A stretch of 64,000 nucleotides of DNA. It comes from Streptomyces asiaticus (GTDB lineage: Bacteria > Actinomycetota > Actinomycetes > Streptomycetales > Streptomycetaceae). The position numbers were made by a program, and so were the translations under genes. The DNA lies in the NCBI RefSeq assembly GCF_018138715.1, contig NZ_JAGSHX010000006.1:9052001-9116000 (forward strand). The letters are read 5' to 3'. Below, piece after piece: positions 1-8,905 of the stretch. The notes below the pieces were generated by a model, which had not been told where the DNA came from, did no database searches, and saw only the letters and a list, made by a program, of their open reading frames with translations. Numbering within the stretch: position 1 is the stretch's first letter; every line of letters begins with the position of its first letter.

Positions 1-194
1 CGAGCGGTACCCCGAGGTATCCGACCGCGGCCCAGCAGGCCGCGTTCGTGAAGAAGTCCACCGCCATGCTGCAAGGGCTGTCCTTCGTCCAGCGGTACGC
101 GTGGTTCACGCTCTCCGCGGACCGCGGCGGCACCGGTCTCTACAACGGCGCGACGCCCAACCAGATCGGCACCGCCTATCGCGCGGCCGGGTGA
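1..194 (+). CDS. Glycoside hydrolase, C-terminal fragment (asl1-like/GH128-type)
   Basis: The window opens inside this gene; the reading frame that ends at the TGA at 192-194 gives about 63 residues. The tail has the pattern FVQRYAWF, then LSAD, GTGLY and IGTAYRAAG, which resembles the end of the asl1-like glycosyl hydrolase catalytic domain of secreted actinobacterial beta-glucan-active enzymes. The catalytic residues lie upstream of the window, so the family call rests only on this tail. The next gene encodes a secreted protein that probably acts on the cell wall. Confidence 0.55.
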   Translation, partial: SGTPRYPTAAQQAAFVKKSTAMLQGLSFVQRYAWFTLSADRGGTGLYNGATPNQIGTAYRAAG

Positions 195-280
195 GACAAG
201 ACCACTCGCCCCCACCGCACACCACTCACACCACACCGCTCGCACACCACACCACGACAACCGAAACGAGGTCCTCCGCC

Positions 281-715
281 ATGCGCAAGGCAACGCTGAT
301 CGGCCGACTTGCGGTCGGAGCCGCCGCGCTGACCGCCGTAGTGACCGTCGCTCCGACGAGCACCGCGGCCACCAGCGACACCCCGCCGCCCGGACAGGAC
401 TGCTGGGCCACGCACTACGGCTACATACCGCCCGGTGCCTACACCGCCAGCGGCGAACTCTTCGACAACAACGCGAACACCGCCGCCACCTCCCTCAGTC
501 GTAGCCCGCAGCTGCCGTTCGGCACCAAGGTGAAGGTCACCAACGTGGCCAACGGCACGTCACTGGTCGTGCGCGTCAACGACCGCGGCACCTTCGGCTG
601 GACGCCGTCCGTGCCCAAGTGTCTGGACCTGACCGACGGTGCGTACTCCCGGCTCGGCGGAGTCCTCAACCCCGACTCGGGCCACATCGTCGTCAAGGAA
701 GAAATCGTGAGGTGA
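281..715 (+). CDS. Secreted RlpA-like double-psi beta-barrel protein
   Basis: A 144-residue protein with a cleavable signal peptide (MRKATLIGRL followed by an Ala/Val-rich core, cut near residue 29). The rest is a double-psi beta-barrel like RlpA and expansins: an N-terminal ASGELF stretch, then PFGTKVKVTN and VVRVNDRGTF, which holds the conserved Asp of lytic RlpA proteins, then a CLDLTDGAYSRLGG end. RlpA proteins cleave or bind peptidoglycan glycan strands, and the actinobacterial versions are often single-domain secreted proteins. ATG 281 was chosen over an upstream in-frame ATG at 101 because the signal peptide begins here. Enzymatic activity is not certain from sequence. Confidence 0.8.
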   Translation: MRKATLIGRLAVGAAALTAVVTVAPTSTAATSDTPPPGQDCWATHYGYIPPGAYTASGELFDNNANTAATSLSRSPQLPFGTKVKVTNVANGTSLVVRVNDRGTFGWTPSVPKCLDLTDGAYSRLGGVLNPDSGHIVVKEEIVR

Positions 716-734
716 GAGGGTATTTGGTGAAGGA

Positions 735-762
735 TGTGGAGCACCGGCTCCGGCGCTCCACA
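735..762 (+). terminator. Hairpin after the RlpA-like gene
   Basis: An 8-bp perfect stem (TGTGGAGC pairing with GCTCCACA) lies 20 nt after the stop of the RlpA-like gene. The loop can form further G-C pairs. There is no U-run, as is common for streptomycete terminators. Confidence 0.5.
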
Positions 763-920
763 CCGGCCCCTGACGCCCCGCTCGCGAAGTGAACCGTCGT
801 GCGCCGGAGGCTTCCCTCTTTCCGAGGGCTATCCGCCGGAAGCGCTACCCACCGACCTCGCGGGCACGTACTCTCCGTGGCGACACTGGAACTGACGGGT
901 GATGAAGCGGGGTAGCGGGG

Positions 921-2870
921 GTGCGGGTGATGGCGGAGGCCGGTGACAAGGTCGCCGACCGATATCTCCTCCAGGAGCCCATCGGGAGAGGTGGGATGGG
1001 TGTCGTCTGGCGGGCCCACGACGAACTGCTGGACCGCCAGGTCGCAGTGAAGTGCGCCCGTCCGGACGACGACCGCGCGGTGGCGCGCCTGACCAACGAG
1101 GCGCGCAACGCCGCACGGCTGCACCATCCGCACATCGTCTCGGTGTTCGACTTCGTGGACGAGGGCGAGATCTGCTGGATCGTCATGGAGTATGTGTCCG
1201 GGGGCAGTCTCGCGGACATGGTGCGCGGCCGTGTCGCGCTCCCTCCGGAGGAGGCGGCCTCCATCGGCTGCCAGATCGCCGCCGCGCTGGCGAAGTCGCA
1301 CGCCGAAGGCGTGGTGCACGGCGATGTCACCCCCGAGAACGTCCTGATCACCGAGGACGGGGTCGCCAAGCTGACCGACTTCGGCATCTCCCGGGCGCTG
1401 TGGAGCGAGGCCACCATGACCCAGACGGGCGGGGTGCGCGGCAAACCGCCGTATCTGCCGCCCGAGGTGGCCAGGGGAGAGGTGGCCGACCGCAAGTCCG
1501 ATGTCTTCTCACTGGGCGCGACCCTCTACGCGGCGATCGAGGGACGGTCCCCGTACGGTGAGGCATCGCATCCCATGGCCTATGTGGCGCGGGCCATCGA
1601 GGGCTGTCTCGAGACCCCGCACCACGCCGGTCCGCTGGTGGACGCGCTCAGCAAGCTGCTGGCCCTGGAGCCGAAGCGGCGCCCCGCCGCCGACCAGGCC
1701 GTACGGCTGCTGCGGCGGGTCGCCCCGCCGTCCCCTCAGATCGAGGACCTCGAGGACCTCGAGGACCCGCACGACGGCGACACACCGGACCGCACCCCCT
1801 TCACGATGCGGCTGGTGCCACCGTCCGTCCGAGGGTCGTGGCGCCGCCCGAGCCGCGGGGTGGTCATCACCGCGACCGCGCTGGGCATCGCCGCGGTCCT
1901 GGTGGCATGGGCCACTCTCTTCGGCCCCTGGGGCGACGGGCGCTCCGACGAGAGCGGCGGCTCCGGGAAGGACGGCGGGCGTGGCGCGTCCGGTACGGCC
2001 GACTCGGCGGCCCGGTCGGGCCCGGCCGGCACCATAGGCGACTCGCGGACCGCCGACCCCTGCACGTTGCTCAACCCCGCCTCGCTCAGCCGCTTCGGCG
2101 AGACCGTGCTCGACCCGGACTACGGCGAGATCGATCGATGCGATGTCCTGCTACAGGGCGAAAGCGGCGATGACATCGCCGACGTCCAGCTCAACTTCAG
2201 CGCCGATCCGCCGGAGCCGGGTGGCCATGTGCCCACCAGAAGGGTCGGCAATGTGACCGTCGGCGCGTATCAGCGCGAGGGGGACGAGTGCCTGCGCAAC
2301 ATCGCCTCCGCCGACCGCAAGCAGATCTGGATCATCACCGAGCGGCTCGACACCCCGGCGCCCGACCCCTGTCAACTGGGCGACGCCGCCACCGACTACG
2401 TGGTCAGTGTGCTGGACCGCGGCCAGGTCCCCCGGCGCTCCGGGCAGCCGGTGGCGAGCTCCCTGCTCCGGGGACACGCATGCGGGCTGCTGGACAGCGA
2501 TGAACTCAAGCGGGTCGCCGGTGTCCGGGTGGCGGACCGCGACCCGGGCTTCGGGGACTGGCAGTGCGAGTGGACGGACGGCTCGGGCGACGCGGGGGTG
2601 AAGGTGGTGTTCAACCGGGACAACCAGTTCACCACGGACGACGGACAGCCGGCGGTCATCGCCGGCAATCGGAGCTCGGTGTCGCCGAACGAGTGGGACG
2701 ACGACTCATGCCTGGTCCGGATGTTGCACCGCTCGTACCGCAACTCCCTCGGTGACGACACCGTCGAGTTCATGTCGTTGAACGTCTATGGGCCCAAGTC
2801 CACCGGAAAGCTCTGCAAGACCGCCAAGGCGCTCGCCGCCACGGCCGCGAAGAAACTCCCGGCATCATGA
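921..2870 (+). CDS. Transmembrane serine/threonine protein kinase
   Basis: A 649-residue Hanks-type kinase. The Gly-rich loop GRGGMG is at 22-27, the ATP lysine at about 44, the catalytic loop HGDVTPEN at 133-140 (HGD instead of HRD) and DFG at 153-155. A linker leads to one transmembrane helix at about 314-335. The extracytoplasmic C-terminal region of about 300 residues contains several Cys residues and looks like a sensor or substrate-binding domain. The topology matches PknB-like receptor kinases without PASTA repeats. The start may be GTG 921 or ATG 930; neither has a convincing ribosome site. Its stop overlaps the start of the FHA gene (ATGA), so the two are probably translated together. 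Confidence 0.9.
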   Translation: MRVMAEAGDKVADRYLLQEPIGRGGMGVVWRAHDELLDRQVAVKCARPDDDRAVARLTNEARNAARLHHPHIVSVFDFVDEGEICWIVMEYVSGGSLADMVRGRVALPPEEAASIGCQIAAALAKSHAEGVVHGDVTPENVLITEDGVAKLTDFGISRALWSEATMTQTGGVRGKPPYLPPEVARGEVADRKSDVFSLGATLYAAIEGRSPYGEASHPMAYVARAIEGCLETPHHAGPLVDALSKLLALEPKRRPAADQAVRLLRRVAPPSPQIEDLEDLEDPHDGDTPDRTPFTMRLVPPSVRGSWRRPSRGVVITATALGIAAVLVAWATLFGPWGDGRSDESGGSGKDGGRGASGTADSAARSGPAGTIGDSRTADPCTLLNPASLSRFGETVLDPDYGEIDRCDVLLQGESGDDIADVQLNFSADPPEPGGHVPTRRVGNVTVGAYQREGDECLRNIASADRKQIWIITERLDTPAPDPCQLGDAATDYVVSVLDRGQVPRRSGQPVASSLLRGHACGLLDSDELKRVAGVRVADRDPGFGDWQCEWTDGSGDAGVKVVFNRDNQFTTDDGQPAVIAGNRSSVSPNEWDDDSCLVRMLHRSYRNSLGDDTVEFMSLNVYGPKSTGKLCKTAKALAATAAKKLPAS

Positions 2871-3721
2871 CCACAACACCTCCCGGCGGCGACCGCCCTG
2901 CCATCGGGCGGGCCCCCGCCGCCCGTCGCCCCGCCACCGGCCGTCCCGCCGCAGGCGGCCGCCCGCTGCCCGCCGCCCACGGCAGCCTGGCGCGCGGGGT
3001 GACCGCGCCGGTGCCGGGCACCGCGTTCGCGCTCGCCCTGACCGGTGGCATGACCCTCGGCCCCGGCGACGGCCGTGAGCTGCTCTTCGGGCGCAACCGC
3101 CCCGAGGTGCACATCTGCGTGGGCGAGGACGACCCCCAGGTCAGCCGCTGCCAGGGCAGACTGACCCATCGCCAAGGCCGCTGGTGGGTCGCCAACAACG
3201 GCCGGCTGCCGCTCCGGTTCCCGTCCCGGCTGCTCTTCACGGGCGAGGAGCCACTGCCCCTCGAGACCGGCTACACCCCGCTGTTCGTCCGGGGCTCGCG
3301 CGACCGTGAGCATCTGCTGGAGGTGTTCGTCAGCGGCCCCGAGACCGAGCGGCCGGTGGCCCTGCCCGGGGATGTCACCCGCCCGCCCCGGGTATGGGTG
3401 CTCACCGACGAGGAGAAGCTCGCGCTCGTCGTCCTCGGCCAGCGGTATCTGCTCCACGAGCCCCGGCCGCAGCCCCTCACCTGGCGGCAGACGGCCTCCC
3501 AGCTCGCGGAGTTGCGCTCCGGTGAGAGCTGGAGCGAGAAGCGCGTGGGGCACCTGGTCAACAGGGTCCGTACGATGCTGTCCCGGGACGGAGTGCCCTG
3601 GCTGACCCGCGAGGAGGTCGGTGAACCGGTCGGCAACGCGCTCAACGACCATCTGATCCGCGCCCTGATGATGTCGACCACGCTCGTCCCCCCGGACCTG
3701 GCCCTGATCGACGCCGCCTGA
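2867..3721 (+). CDS. FHA-domain protein, likely partner of the upstream kinase
   Basis: A 284-residue protein. The Pro/Ala/Arg-rich N-terminus of about 60 residues looks disordered. Residues about 65-150 resemble a forkhead-associated fold (GRNRPEVHICVGEDDPQVSR, a form of the GR...SR phosphothreonine-binding signature). The C-terminal half is helical (VLTDEEKLALVVLGQRYL onward) and resembles the winged-helix-like tail of actinobacterial FHA regulators. The start codon overlaps the kinase stop by 4 nt. In such pairs the FHA domain usually binds phosphothreonine on the kinase or on a shared target; that role is inferred here. Confidence 0.7.
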   Translation: MTTTPPGGDRPAIGRAPAARRPATGRPAAGGRPLPAAHGSLARGVTAPVPGTAFALALTGGMTLGPGDGRELLFGRNRPEVHICVGEDDPQVSRCQGRLTHRQGRWWVANNGRLPLRFPSRLLFTGEEPLPLETGYTPLFVRGSRDREHLLEVFVSGPETERPVALPGDVTRPPRVWVLTDEEKLALVVLGQRYLLHEPRPQPLTWRQTASQLAELRSGESWSEKRVGHLVNRVRTMLSRDGVPWLTREEVGEPVGNALNDHLIRALMMSTTLVPPDLALIDAA

Positions 3722-3726
3722 CCGCT

Positions 3727-4817
3727 CAGCCCGTTCCGACCACTCGGTCACTCGGTGTCCCCGCCGATGCGCGGACACGGTGGCGTGTCCCGCTCCGGAG
3801 GCGTCGAACAGGCTGCCCAGCAGATGCGCGGCGCCGACGCCAAGACCGTGGCCGATGGCCGAGGCGACCGTGCCGACCACGGCGGCCTCGGTCAGGACCA
3901 TTCGCATCACGCGGTTCGTGGCGGCGCCGACCGCCCGCAGCAGGGCGTGTTCCCGGACGCGGGCCGCGCTGAGCATGGTGAAGGTGTTGGCCACCAGGAA
4001 GGTGGAGACGAACAGGGCGACCCCGGCGAAGCCGAGCAGCAGTGTGGTGAGCTTGTCCGCGTCCCCGTCGGTGGCGGTACCGGACTCCAGATCCGCGCGG
4101 GTGACCGCCCGCAGTCCGGGCGGCAGCAACTTCTGTGCATGCTGGGCGAGTTGGGCATCCGTTGTGCCCTCGGCGGCGGTCAGTGTGATCGCCGAGTAGC
4201 CCTTCGGCCCGGGGGCGAAGTGCCGTTGCGCGGTGGCGGTGTCGAATGCGGTGAGCGTGCCACCGGAGTCCACCCGGCTGTCATGGGCGGTGAAGACGCC
4301 GGTCAGCCGTGCGTCACGGGCCGTGCCGGCCACGACGATGCGCACCCGGGCGCCGACCCGGTACCCGGCCCGCTCGGCCGGTCCGCCGGTCGACGGCGAT
4401 CTCGGTGGCGCCACGCGGGCCACGGCCCTCGGCGAGCGGATAGCGGACGTCCTTGCCGCCGCCGTCGGGCACGTAGTTGACGCCCGCGGCCTGGTTCAGA
4501 TCGCCGACCAGGGTGCCGTCGGAGCCGACGAGGAGGGATCGGCCCTCCACCACACCGCGCGCCGCGGCCGCCGACGGCAGCGCCCGCAGCCGCCGCAGTA
4601 GCGTGTCATCGAGCCGGTGCGGCGCGGCGGGGTCCGCGGTGATCGAGACGGACGCGTCGGGCTGGGAGTTGGACCGGGCGCGGTTCACGGCCGCTCTGAC
4701 GGAGTCGCCGTAGAGCAGCGAACCGGTCACGAAGGCCACGCCGAGCACGACGTCGACGGTGGGCATCGCGAAACGGAGCCGATGGGATCGGAGGGTGCGC
4801 AGGGCGGTGCGGAACAT
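3727..4817 (-). pseudogene. FtsX/MacB-type ABC transporter permease, frameshifted and truncated
   Basis: The N-terminal part begins at ATG 4815-4817 (MFRTALRTLRSHRLRF) and reads through a first membrane segment and a periplasmic domain until about 4385. There the homology shifts to another frame: one frame ends IAVDRRTG and the next continues AERAGYRVGARVRIV, which fits one extra base in the stretch 4378-4390. The second frame carries a membrane segment (TLLLGFAGVALFVSTFLVAN) and ends its recognisable homology near 3795, after LLGSLFDASG. The usual C-terminal half of about 400-500 residues is missing, and the frame runs on antisense into the FHA gene. No partner ATPase gene is adjacent. This looks like a decaying remnant. 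Confidence 0.8.
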
Positions 4818-5028
4818 CGACGGCCTTCGGAAGAGCTGGCGGGGTAACGGTCGGGCGGGGCGTGGCGGATCAGGCTCGAGCGCACTCCGGTCGCCCCGGA
4901 TGCCACCCTTCGCGCGGACGTGGCGCGGCGGATCCGCCGGAATACCGAAGCGGACCGTGCCCCCTCGCCGGTTTCCTCGGCCGAAAGTCTGATGTGGCGA
5001 CGGCGGCCGGACCGTAGCGTGACCTGCC

Positions 5029-6276
5029 ATGATCTCCCAATTCCGGTCCCGTTTCCGCTTCCGGCACCTCCGGCGGGGCCTGGTCGGCGTCGCTCTGGCC
5101 GTCCTCGTGGCCCTGGAGGGGCTGAACGCGCCGCATCCGGCGATGGCCGCGGCGACGATGGTGTCCGGGATGCTGTGCCTGGCCGCGCTCGCCGTGCCGG
5201 AACGCCTCTTCGCGGGCTACGCCATCGGCGCGGCGGCCGTCTCGTGCGTGCTCACCGTGACGGAAGCGCAGTTGTCCGAGCGTCCCCCGAACACCCCGGG
5301 CATGGTGGAACTGGGCGCGCTGCTGCTGCTCACCACCCGCGCGGTGCGGCGCTGCCCGCCACTGCGAGCGGCCGGGCTGGTGGTGGTGTCCTCCGGCGCC
5401 GCCGTGGTCCTTCCGCTGCGGATCGAGCTGTGGGACGACCACCTCAAGGAACTGATCACCGTCATCGCGGTCTGCGCCGTGCCGTTCATGGTGGTGGGGC
5501 TGTGTCTGCGTCTGTACGACACGCTGCGGGAGCGGGAGCGCGAGGCCATCCGGCAGGTCCAACGCCTGGAACACGCACGGGAGTTGCATGACTTCGTGGC
5601 CCACCACGTCACGGCGATCGTCGCGCAGACCAAGGCCGCGCGCTTCACCGCCGCGGCCGGAAACCCCCAGTCCCCGGAGGACCTGGACCGGATGCTCGCC
5701 CAGATCGAGCGGGCCGGATCCCAGGCGCTGGGGTCGATGCGCGCCATGGTCACCAGCCTGCGGGACCACGCCACCGCCTCGGCCACGACCCGGCCCACGG
5801 GCGATCCGGCGGGTCCTCGCGGACTGCGCGGGCTGCGTGATCTGCGTGCCCTCACCGAGGAGTTCTCCGAGGTGGGGCCGGCCGCCGAGCTGATCCTCGC
5901 CCCGGAACTCGCCGACCGGCCGCTGCCGCCCGGCATCGCCACCACCGTCCACCGCGTGGTGCAGGAGTCCCTGACCAACGTCCGCAAACACGCCACCGGG
6001 GTCGGCCGGGTGGAGGTGCGGATCGGTGTCCGGCCCGGCGATCCGGAGCGGCTGGAGGTGTCGGTCGTCGACGACGGGCAGGGTGGTGCCTCACCCGCCG
6101 CCGAACGGTCGGTCGAGGGGGGTGGCTACGGTCTGGTGGGGCTCGCCGAACGGATCGAGGAGGTCGACGGGCACCTCACGTCAGGGCCACGGGACGGCGG
6201 AGGCTGGCACGTCCTGGCGGTCCTGCCGCTGGTCAGGACGGTCACTGAGGAGACGATCGCCTGCGATCATGCGTGA
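5029..6276 (+). CDS. Sensor histidine kinase, NarL/DesK type
   Basis: A 415-residue membrane kinase with four to five hydrophobic segments in the first about 165 residues. A dimerisation/phosphoacceptor helix follows with ELHDFVAHHVTAIVAQ (His at about 187). The ATPase domain has VVQESLTNVRKHA (N box) and VVDDGQGG (G1 box). No extracellular loop of notable size is seen, so the signal is probably sensed in the membrane or cytoplasm. The stop overlaps the response regulator start by 8 nt, marking a co-translated two-component pair. Confidence 0.9.
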   Translation: MISQFRSRFRFRHLRRGLVGVALAVLVALEGLNAPHPAMAAATMVSGMLCLAALAVPERLFAGYAIGAAAVSCVLTVTEAQLSERPPNTPGMVELGALLLLTTRAVRRCPPLRAAGLVVVSSGAAVVLPLRIELWDDHLKELITVIAVCAVPFMVVGLCLRLYDTLREREREAIRQVQRLEHARELHDFVAHHVTAIVAQTKAARFTAAAGNPQSPEDLDRMLAQIERAGSQALGSMRAMVTSLRDHATASATTRPTGDPAGPRGLRGLRDLRALTEEFSEVGPAAELILAPELADRPLPPGIATTVHRVVQESLTNVRKHATGVGRVEVRIGVRPGDPERLEVSVVDDGQGGASPAAERSVEGGGYGLVGLAERIEEVDGHLTSGPRDGGGWHVLAVLPLVRTVTEETIACDHA

Positions 6277-6994
6277 TATGACGATCCAGGTACTCATCGC
6301 CGACGACCAGGAGATGGTCCGGGCCGCCTTCCGCATGATTCTCGACTCCCAGCCGGACATGCGGGTCGTCGCCCAGGCGGCGAACGGCGTCGAGGCGGTC
6401 GAGCAGGCCCGCCGCCTGCGGCCCGATGTCTGCCTCCTGGACATCCGCATGCCCGAGCTGGACGGTCTGGAGGCCACCCGGCTTCTTGCCGGACCCGATG
6501 TACCGGATCCCCTCAACGTCCTCATCGCGACCACCTTCGACCTCGACGAATACGTCTACCGGGCGCTGCGCAACGGCGCGTGCGGCTTTCTGCTCAAGGA
6601 CGGCGCACCCGGACTGCTCACCGAGGCGGTACGGGCCGCGGCGTCGGGCAACTCGCTGATCTCCCCGTCGGTGACCGTCCGCCTGCTCGCGCATATGGCA
6701 CCCCACCGCGACCGGCCGATCCCCTCCGAGGCCCGTCCGGCCCGCCGGGGGAGGAGCGGGCCCAGGGATCTGATCGAGCCGCTGACCCAGCGTGAGATCG
6801 AGGTGGTCCGGCGGGTCGCCCGTGGCCGTACCAACGAGGAGGTGGCAGCGGATCTCCGTGTCACCCTGTCCACCGTCAAGACCCACCTCGGCAACGTCCA
6901 GCGCAAGCTGGCCGCCCGCAACCGCGTCGAGATCGCGGCCTGGGCCTGGGAGCACGGCATGGTGGACGAGCCCTCGCCGAACGGCGGAGGCTGA
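6269..6994 (+). CDS. LuxR/NarL-family response regulator
   Basis: A 241-residue regulator. The receiver domain is at 1-125 with the acidic pocket ADDQE, phosphoacceptor Asp at about 58 (LLDIRMPE), a switch Thr in TTFDLDEY and Lys in LLKDG. The C-terminal LuxR helix-turn-helix has LTQREIEVVRRVARGRTNEEVA and STVKTHLGNVQRKL. ATG 6269 (or in-frame ATG 6278) begins inside the kinase gene, so it is the cognate partner. The target genes are not evident from the neighbourhood. Confidence 0.9.
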   Translation: MRDMTIQVLIADDQEMVRAAFRMILDSQPDMRVVAQAANGVEAVEQARRLRPDVCLLDIRMPELDGLEATRLLAGPDVPDPLNVLIATTFDLDEYVYRALRNGACGFLLKDGAPGLLTEAVRAAASGNSLISPSVTVRLLAHMAPHRDRPIPSEARPARRGRSGPRDLIEPLTQREIEVVRRVARGRTNEEVAADLRVTLSTVKTHLGNVQRKLAARNRVEIAAWAWEHGMVDEPSPNGGG

Positions 6995-6997
6995 CCG

Positions 6998-7019
6998 CCC
7001 GGCGGGTGTCCCCGCCGGG
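6998..7019. terminator. Shared bidirectional terminator hairpin
   Basis: A perfect 9-bp G/C stem (CCCGGCGGG and CCCGCCGGG) with a TGTC loop sits between the convergent response regulator and LysR genes. Confidence 0.7.
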
Positions 7020-7023
7020 TGCG

Positions 7024-7980
7024 CTACCAGGTGCGGGCGGCGCGCTGAAGCCGCTCCCGGACCCGGGCGACGTCCGGGTTGGCGTCGGCACCCGGCCGCT
7101 GAACGAGGAAGAGCGTGTTGAGCGGCGGCTCTTCGGGCTCATGGAGCAGGACGAGTCCACCGGAGGTGAGTTCGTCCTGGCACAGATAACGGGGGAGCAC
7201 GCTGTAACCGGCGCCCGCGGCGACGGCCGACACGGCCCCGCGCAGATCCGGCACGGTCACCGCGGCCTCGGCGGTGAGCCGCTTGCCGAAGACATTGCGC
7301 CAGTACCGGCGGGCGATGGGCAGGTCCTCCGCGTAGGTGATCAGGGGGACGTCACGGACGGCCGCACACGGCCCGTCGGCTGCCAGCCGCTCCCCGACGC
7401 GCCGGGCCCAGCCCGGCGAGGCGACCAGCACATAGTCCTCGTCCGCCAGTGGGAGCGAGGTCAGCGTGCGGCCGCCGGGGCGTCTGGTGGCGATCACGAG
7501 GTCGTGGTGTCCCGCGCGCAGCGCCTCCAGCAGCGGATCGGTCAGCCCCATCGTGATCCGCAGCCGCACCCCCTCGGCCACCAGCGGGGCGAGCGCGGGC
7601 AGGGCGCGGGCGCACAGCAACTCGGCCGGCCCGGCCAGGTGGACGGGGGTGGTGCGGCCGGTGAGCACGGTGTTCCGGCCGCCGAGGGAGGCGAGGGCGT
7701 CGAGTGGCCCGGCGATGTGTCCGGCCAGGTCATGGGCGAGGTGGGTGGGCTCCGCACCGCGCGGGAGCCGGGTGAACAACGCGCGCCCGGTCTGCTGCTC
7801 CAGGGCGCGGATCTGGGCGGTGACGGTCGGCTGGGAGAGCCCGAGCAGCGGCGCCGCGGCGGTGAACGAGCCGGAGCGGTAGACGGCCAGGAAGGTGCGC
7901 AGCAGATTCAGATCGGCAGGTTGCGTGGGCGCCCCGCCGCCGATGACGATGTCGCCGTCCTGGTGTGTCCGGTCCTCCAT
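7024..7980 (-). CDS. LysR-family transcriptional regulator
   Basis: About 318 residues from ATG 7978-7980 (MEDRTHQDG); in-frame starts up to 8058 are possible, but the winged-helix domain begins only at ADLNLLRTFLAVYRSGSFTAAA. The recognition helix is GLSQPTVTAQIRALEQQTG, followed by a periplasmic-binding-protein-like co-inducer domain. It is transcribed divergently from a DJ-1/PfpI gene with two short inverted repeats in the shared 205-bp region, the usual arrangement for a LysR regulator controlling its neighbour. The inducer is unknown. Confidence 0.9.
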   Translation of the reverse strand: MEDRTHQDGDIVIGGGAPTQPADLNLLRTFLAVYRSGSFTAAAPLLGLSQPTVTAQIRALEQQTGRALFTRLPRGAEPTHLAHDLAGHIAGPLDALASLGGRNTVLTGRTTPVHLAGPAELLCARALPALAPLVAEGVRLRITMGLTDPLLEALRAGHHDLVIATRRPGGRTLTSLPLADEDYVLVASPGWARRVGERLAADGPCAAVRDVPLITYAEDLPIARRYWRNVFGKRLTAEAAVTVPDLRGAVSAVAAGAGYSVLPRYLCQDELTSGGLVLLHEPEEPPLNTLFLVQRPGADANPDVARVRERLQRAARTW

Positions 7981-8015
7981 GCGGCCCAGCATAGAGAGGC
8001 ACACGGACTTTCCTT

Positions 8016-8067
8016 CCATCGGAAACCCGATGGGGTCGATCGACTGATCTATTGGCATTCCGATGCC
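8016..8067. promoter_or_regulatory. Two inverted repeats in the LysR/DJ-1 divergent promoter region
   Basis: CCATCGG-aaac-CCGATGG at 8016-8033 and GGCAT-tccg-ATGCC at 8054-8067 are perfect inverted repeats, centred about 36 bp apart. Both fit LysR-type recognition and activation sites for the divergent pair. No experiment is implied. Confidence 0.5.
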
Positions 8068-8185
8068 CAGTGGATCTACCTTCGAGCACGCCGCCAGGAC
8101 GGCGGCGCCACATCGGGGCGGCGACGACGCCCCAGGAGAATCCAGCGATCACACGCACAGCACGTGATCGCGTCGAGGAGTGAGC

Positions 8186-8881
8186 ATGGCCAAGATCCTG
8201 TTTGTGATGACCGGTGCCGACCAGTGGACACTGGCCGACGGTACGAAGCACCCCACCGGCTACTGGGCCGACGAGGCCGTGGTCCCCTATGAGGCGCTCA
8301 AGGCCGCGGGCCACGAGATCACCGTGGCCACCCCCGGCGGCGTCGTCCCGCCCGTGGACTCCGCCAGCCTCAGCCCCGAGGCCAACGGCGGCCCGGAGAA
8401 CGCCGCCAGGGTCAGGAGCGTCACCGAGACCGCCGCGGAGTTCCGCGCCCCCATCGCGCTGAGCGACGTAACGCTGGACGACTACGACGCCGTCCATGTG
8501 CCCGGCGGCCACGGCCCCATGGAGGACCTCGCGGCCGACGCCGACTCGGGCAGGATCCTCACCCTCGCGCTGCGCGGTGGCATGCCGGTGAGCGTGGTCT
8601 GCCACGGCCCGGCGGCGCTGTTGGCGGCGGTCACGGAGGACGGCACTAACGCGTACGCGGGCTACCGGATCACCGCCTTCACCAACGAGGAGGAGACGAT
8701 GGCCGGCAACGCCGACAAGGCCAAGTGGCTGTTGCAGGACCGGCTGACCGAGGCGGGCCTGACGGTACGGGCCGGCGACCCCTTCGCACCGCATGTCGAG
8801 GTCGACCGCAACGTCATCACCGGCCAGAACCCGGCCTCCTCCGGCCCGCTCGCCGAGGAACTGCTCAAGAAGCTCGGCTGA
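8186..8881 (+). CDS. DJ-1/PfpI-family protein (type 1 glutamine amidotransferase-like)
   Basis: A 231-residue soluble protein of the Hsp31/DJ-1/PfpI superfamily. VPGGHGPMEDL supplies the conserved Gly/Glu region and VCHGPAALLAA is the nucleophile elbow with the reactive Cys. Hsp31-like members act as glyoxalase III, deglycase or chaperone; which applies here cannot be told. ATG 8186 is preferred to GTG 8180 because GAGGAG (8174-8179) is correctly spaced only for the ATG. Control by the divergent LysR regulator is likely. Confidence 0.88.
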   Translation: MAKILFVMTGADQWTLADGTKHPTGYWADEAVVPYEALKAAGHEITVATPGGVVPPVDSASLSPEANGGPENAARVRSVTETAAEFRAPIALSDVTLDDYDAVHVPGGHGPMEDLAADADSGRILTLALRGGMPVSVVCHGPAALLAAVTEDGTNAYAGYRITAFTNEEETMAGNADKAKWLLQDRLTEAGLTVRAGDPFAPHVEVDRNVITGQNPASSGPLAEELLKKLG

Positions 8882-8905
8882 CCTCTCGGCCCTCCCTCCC
8901 CCGCC

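Noticed and set aside
2786..3726. Continuation of the permease frame through the FHA gene
   Set aside because: The translation there is the reverse of the FHA gene and contains no membrane segments.
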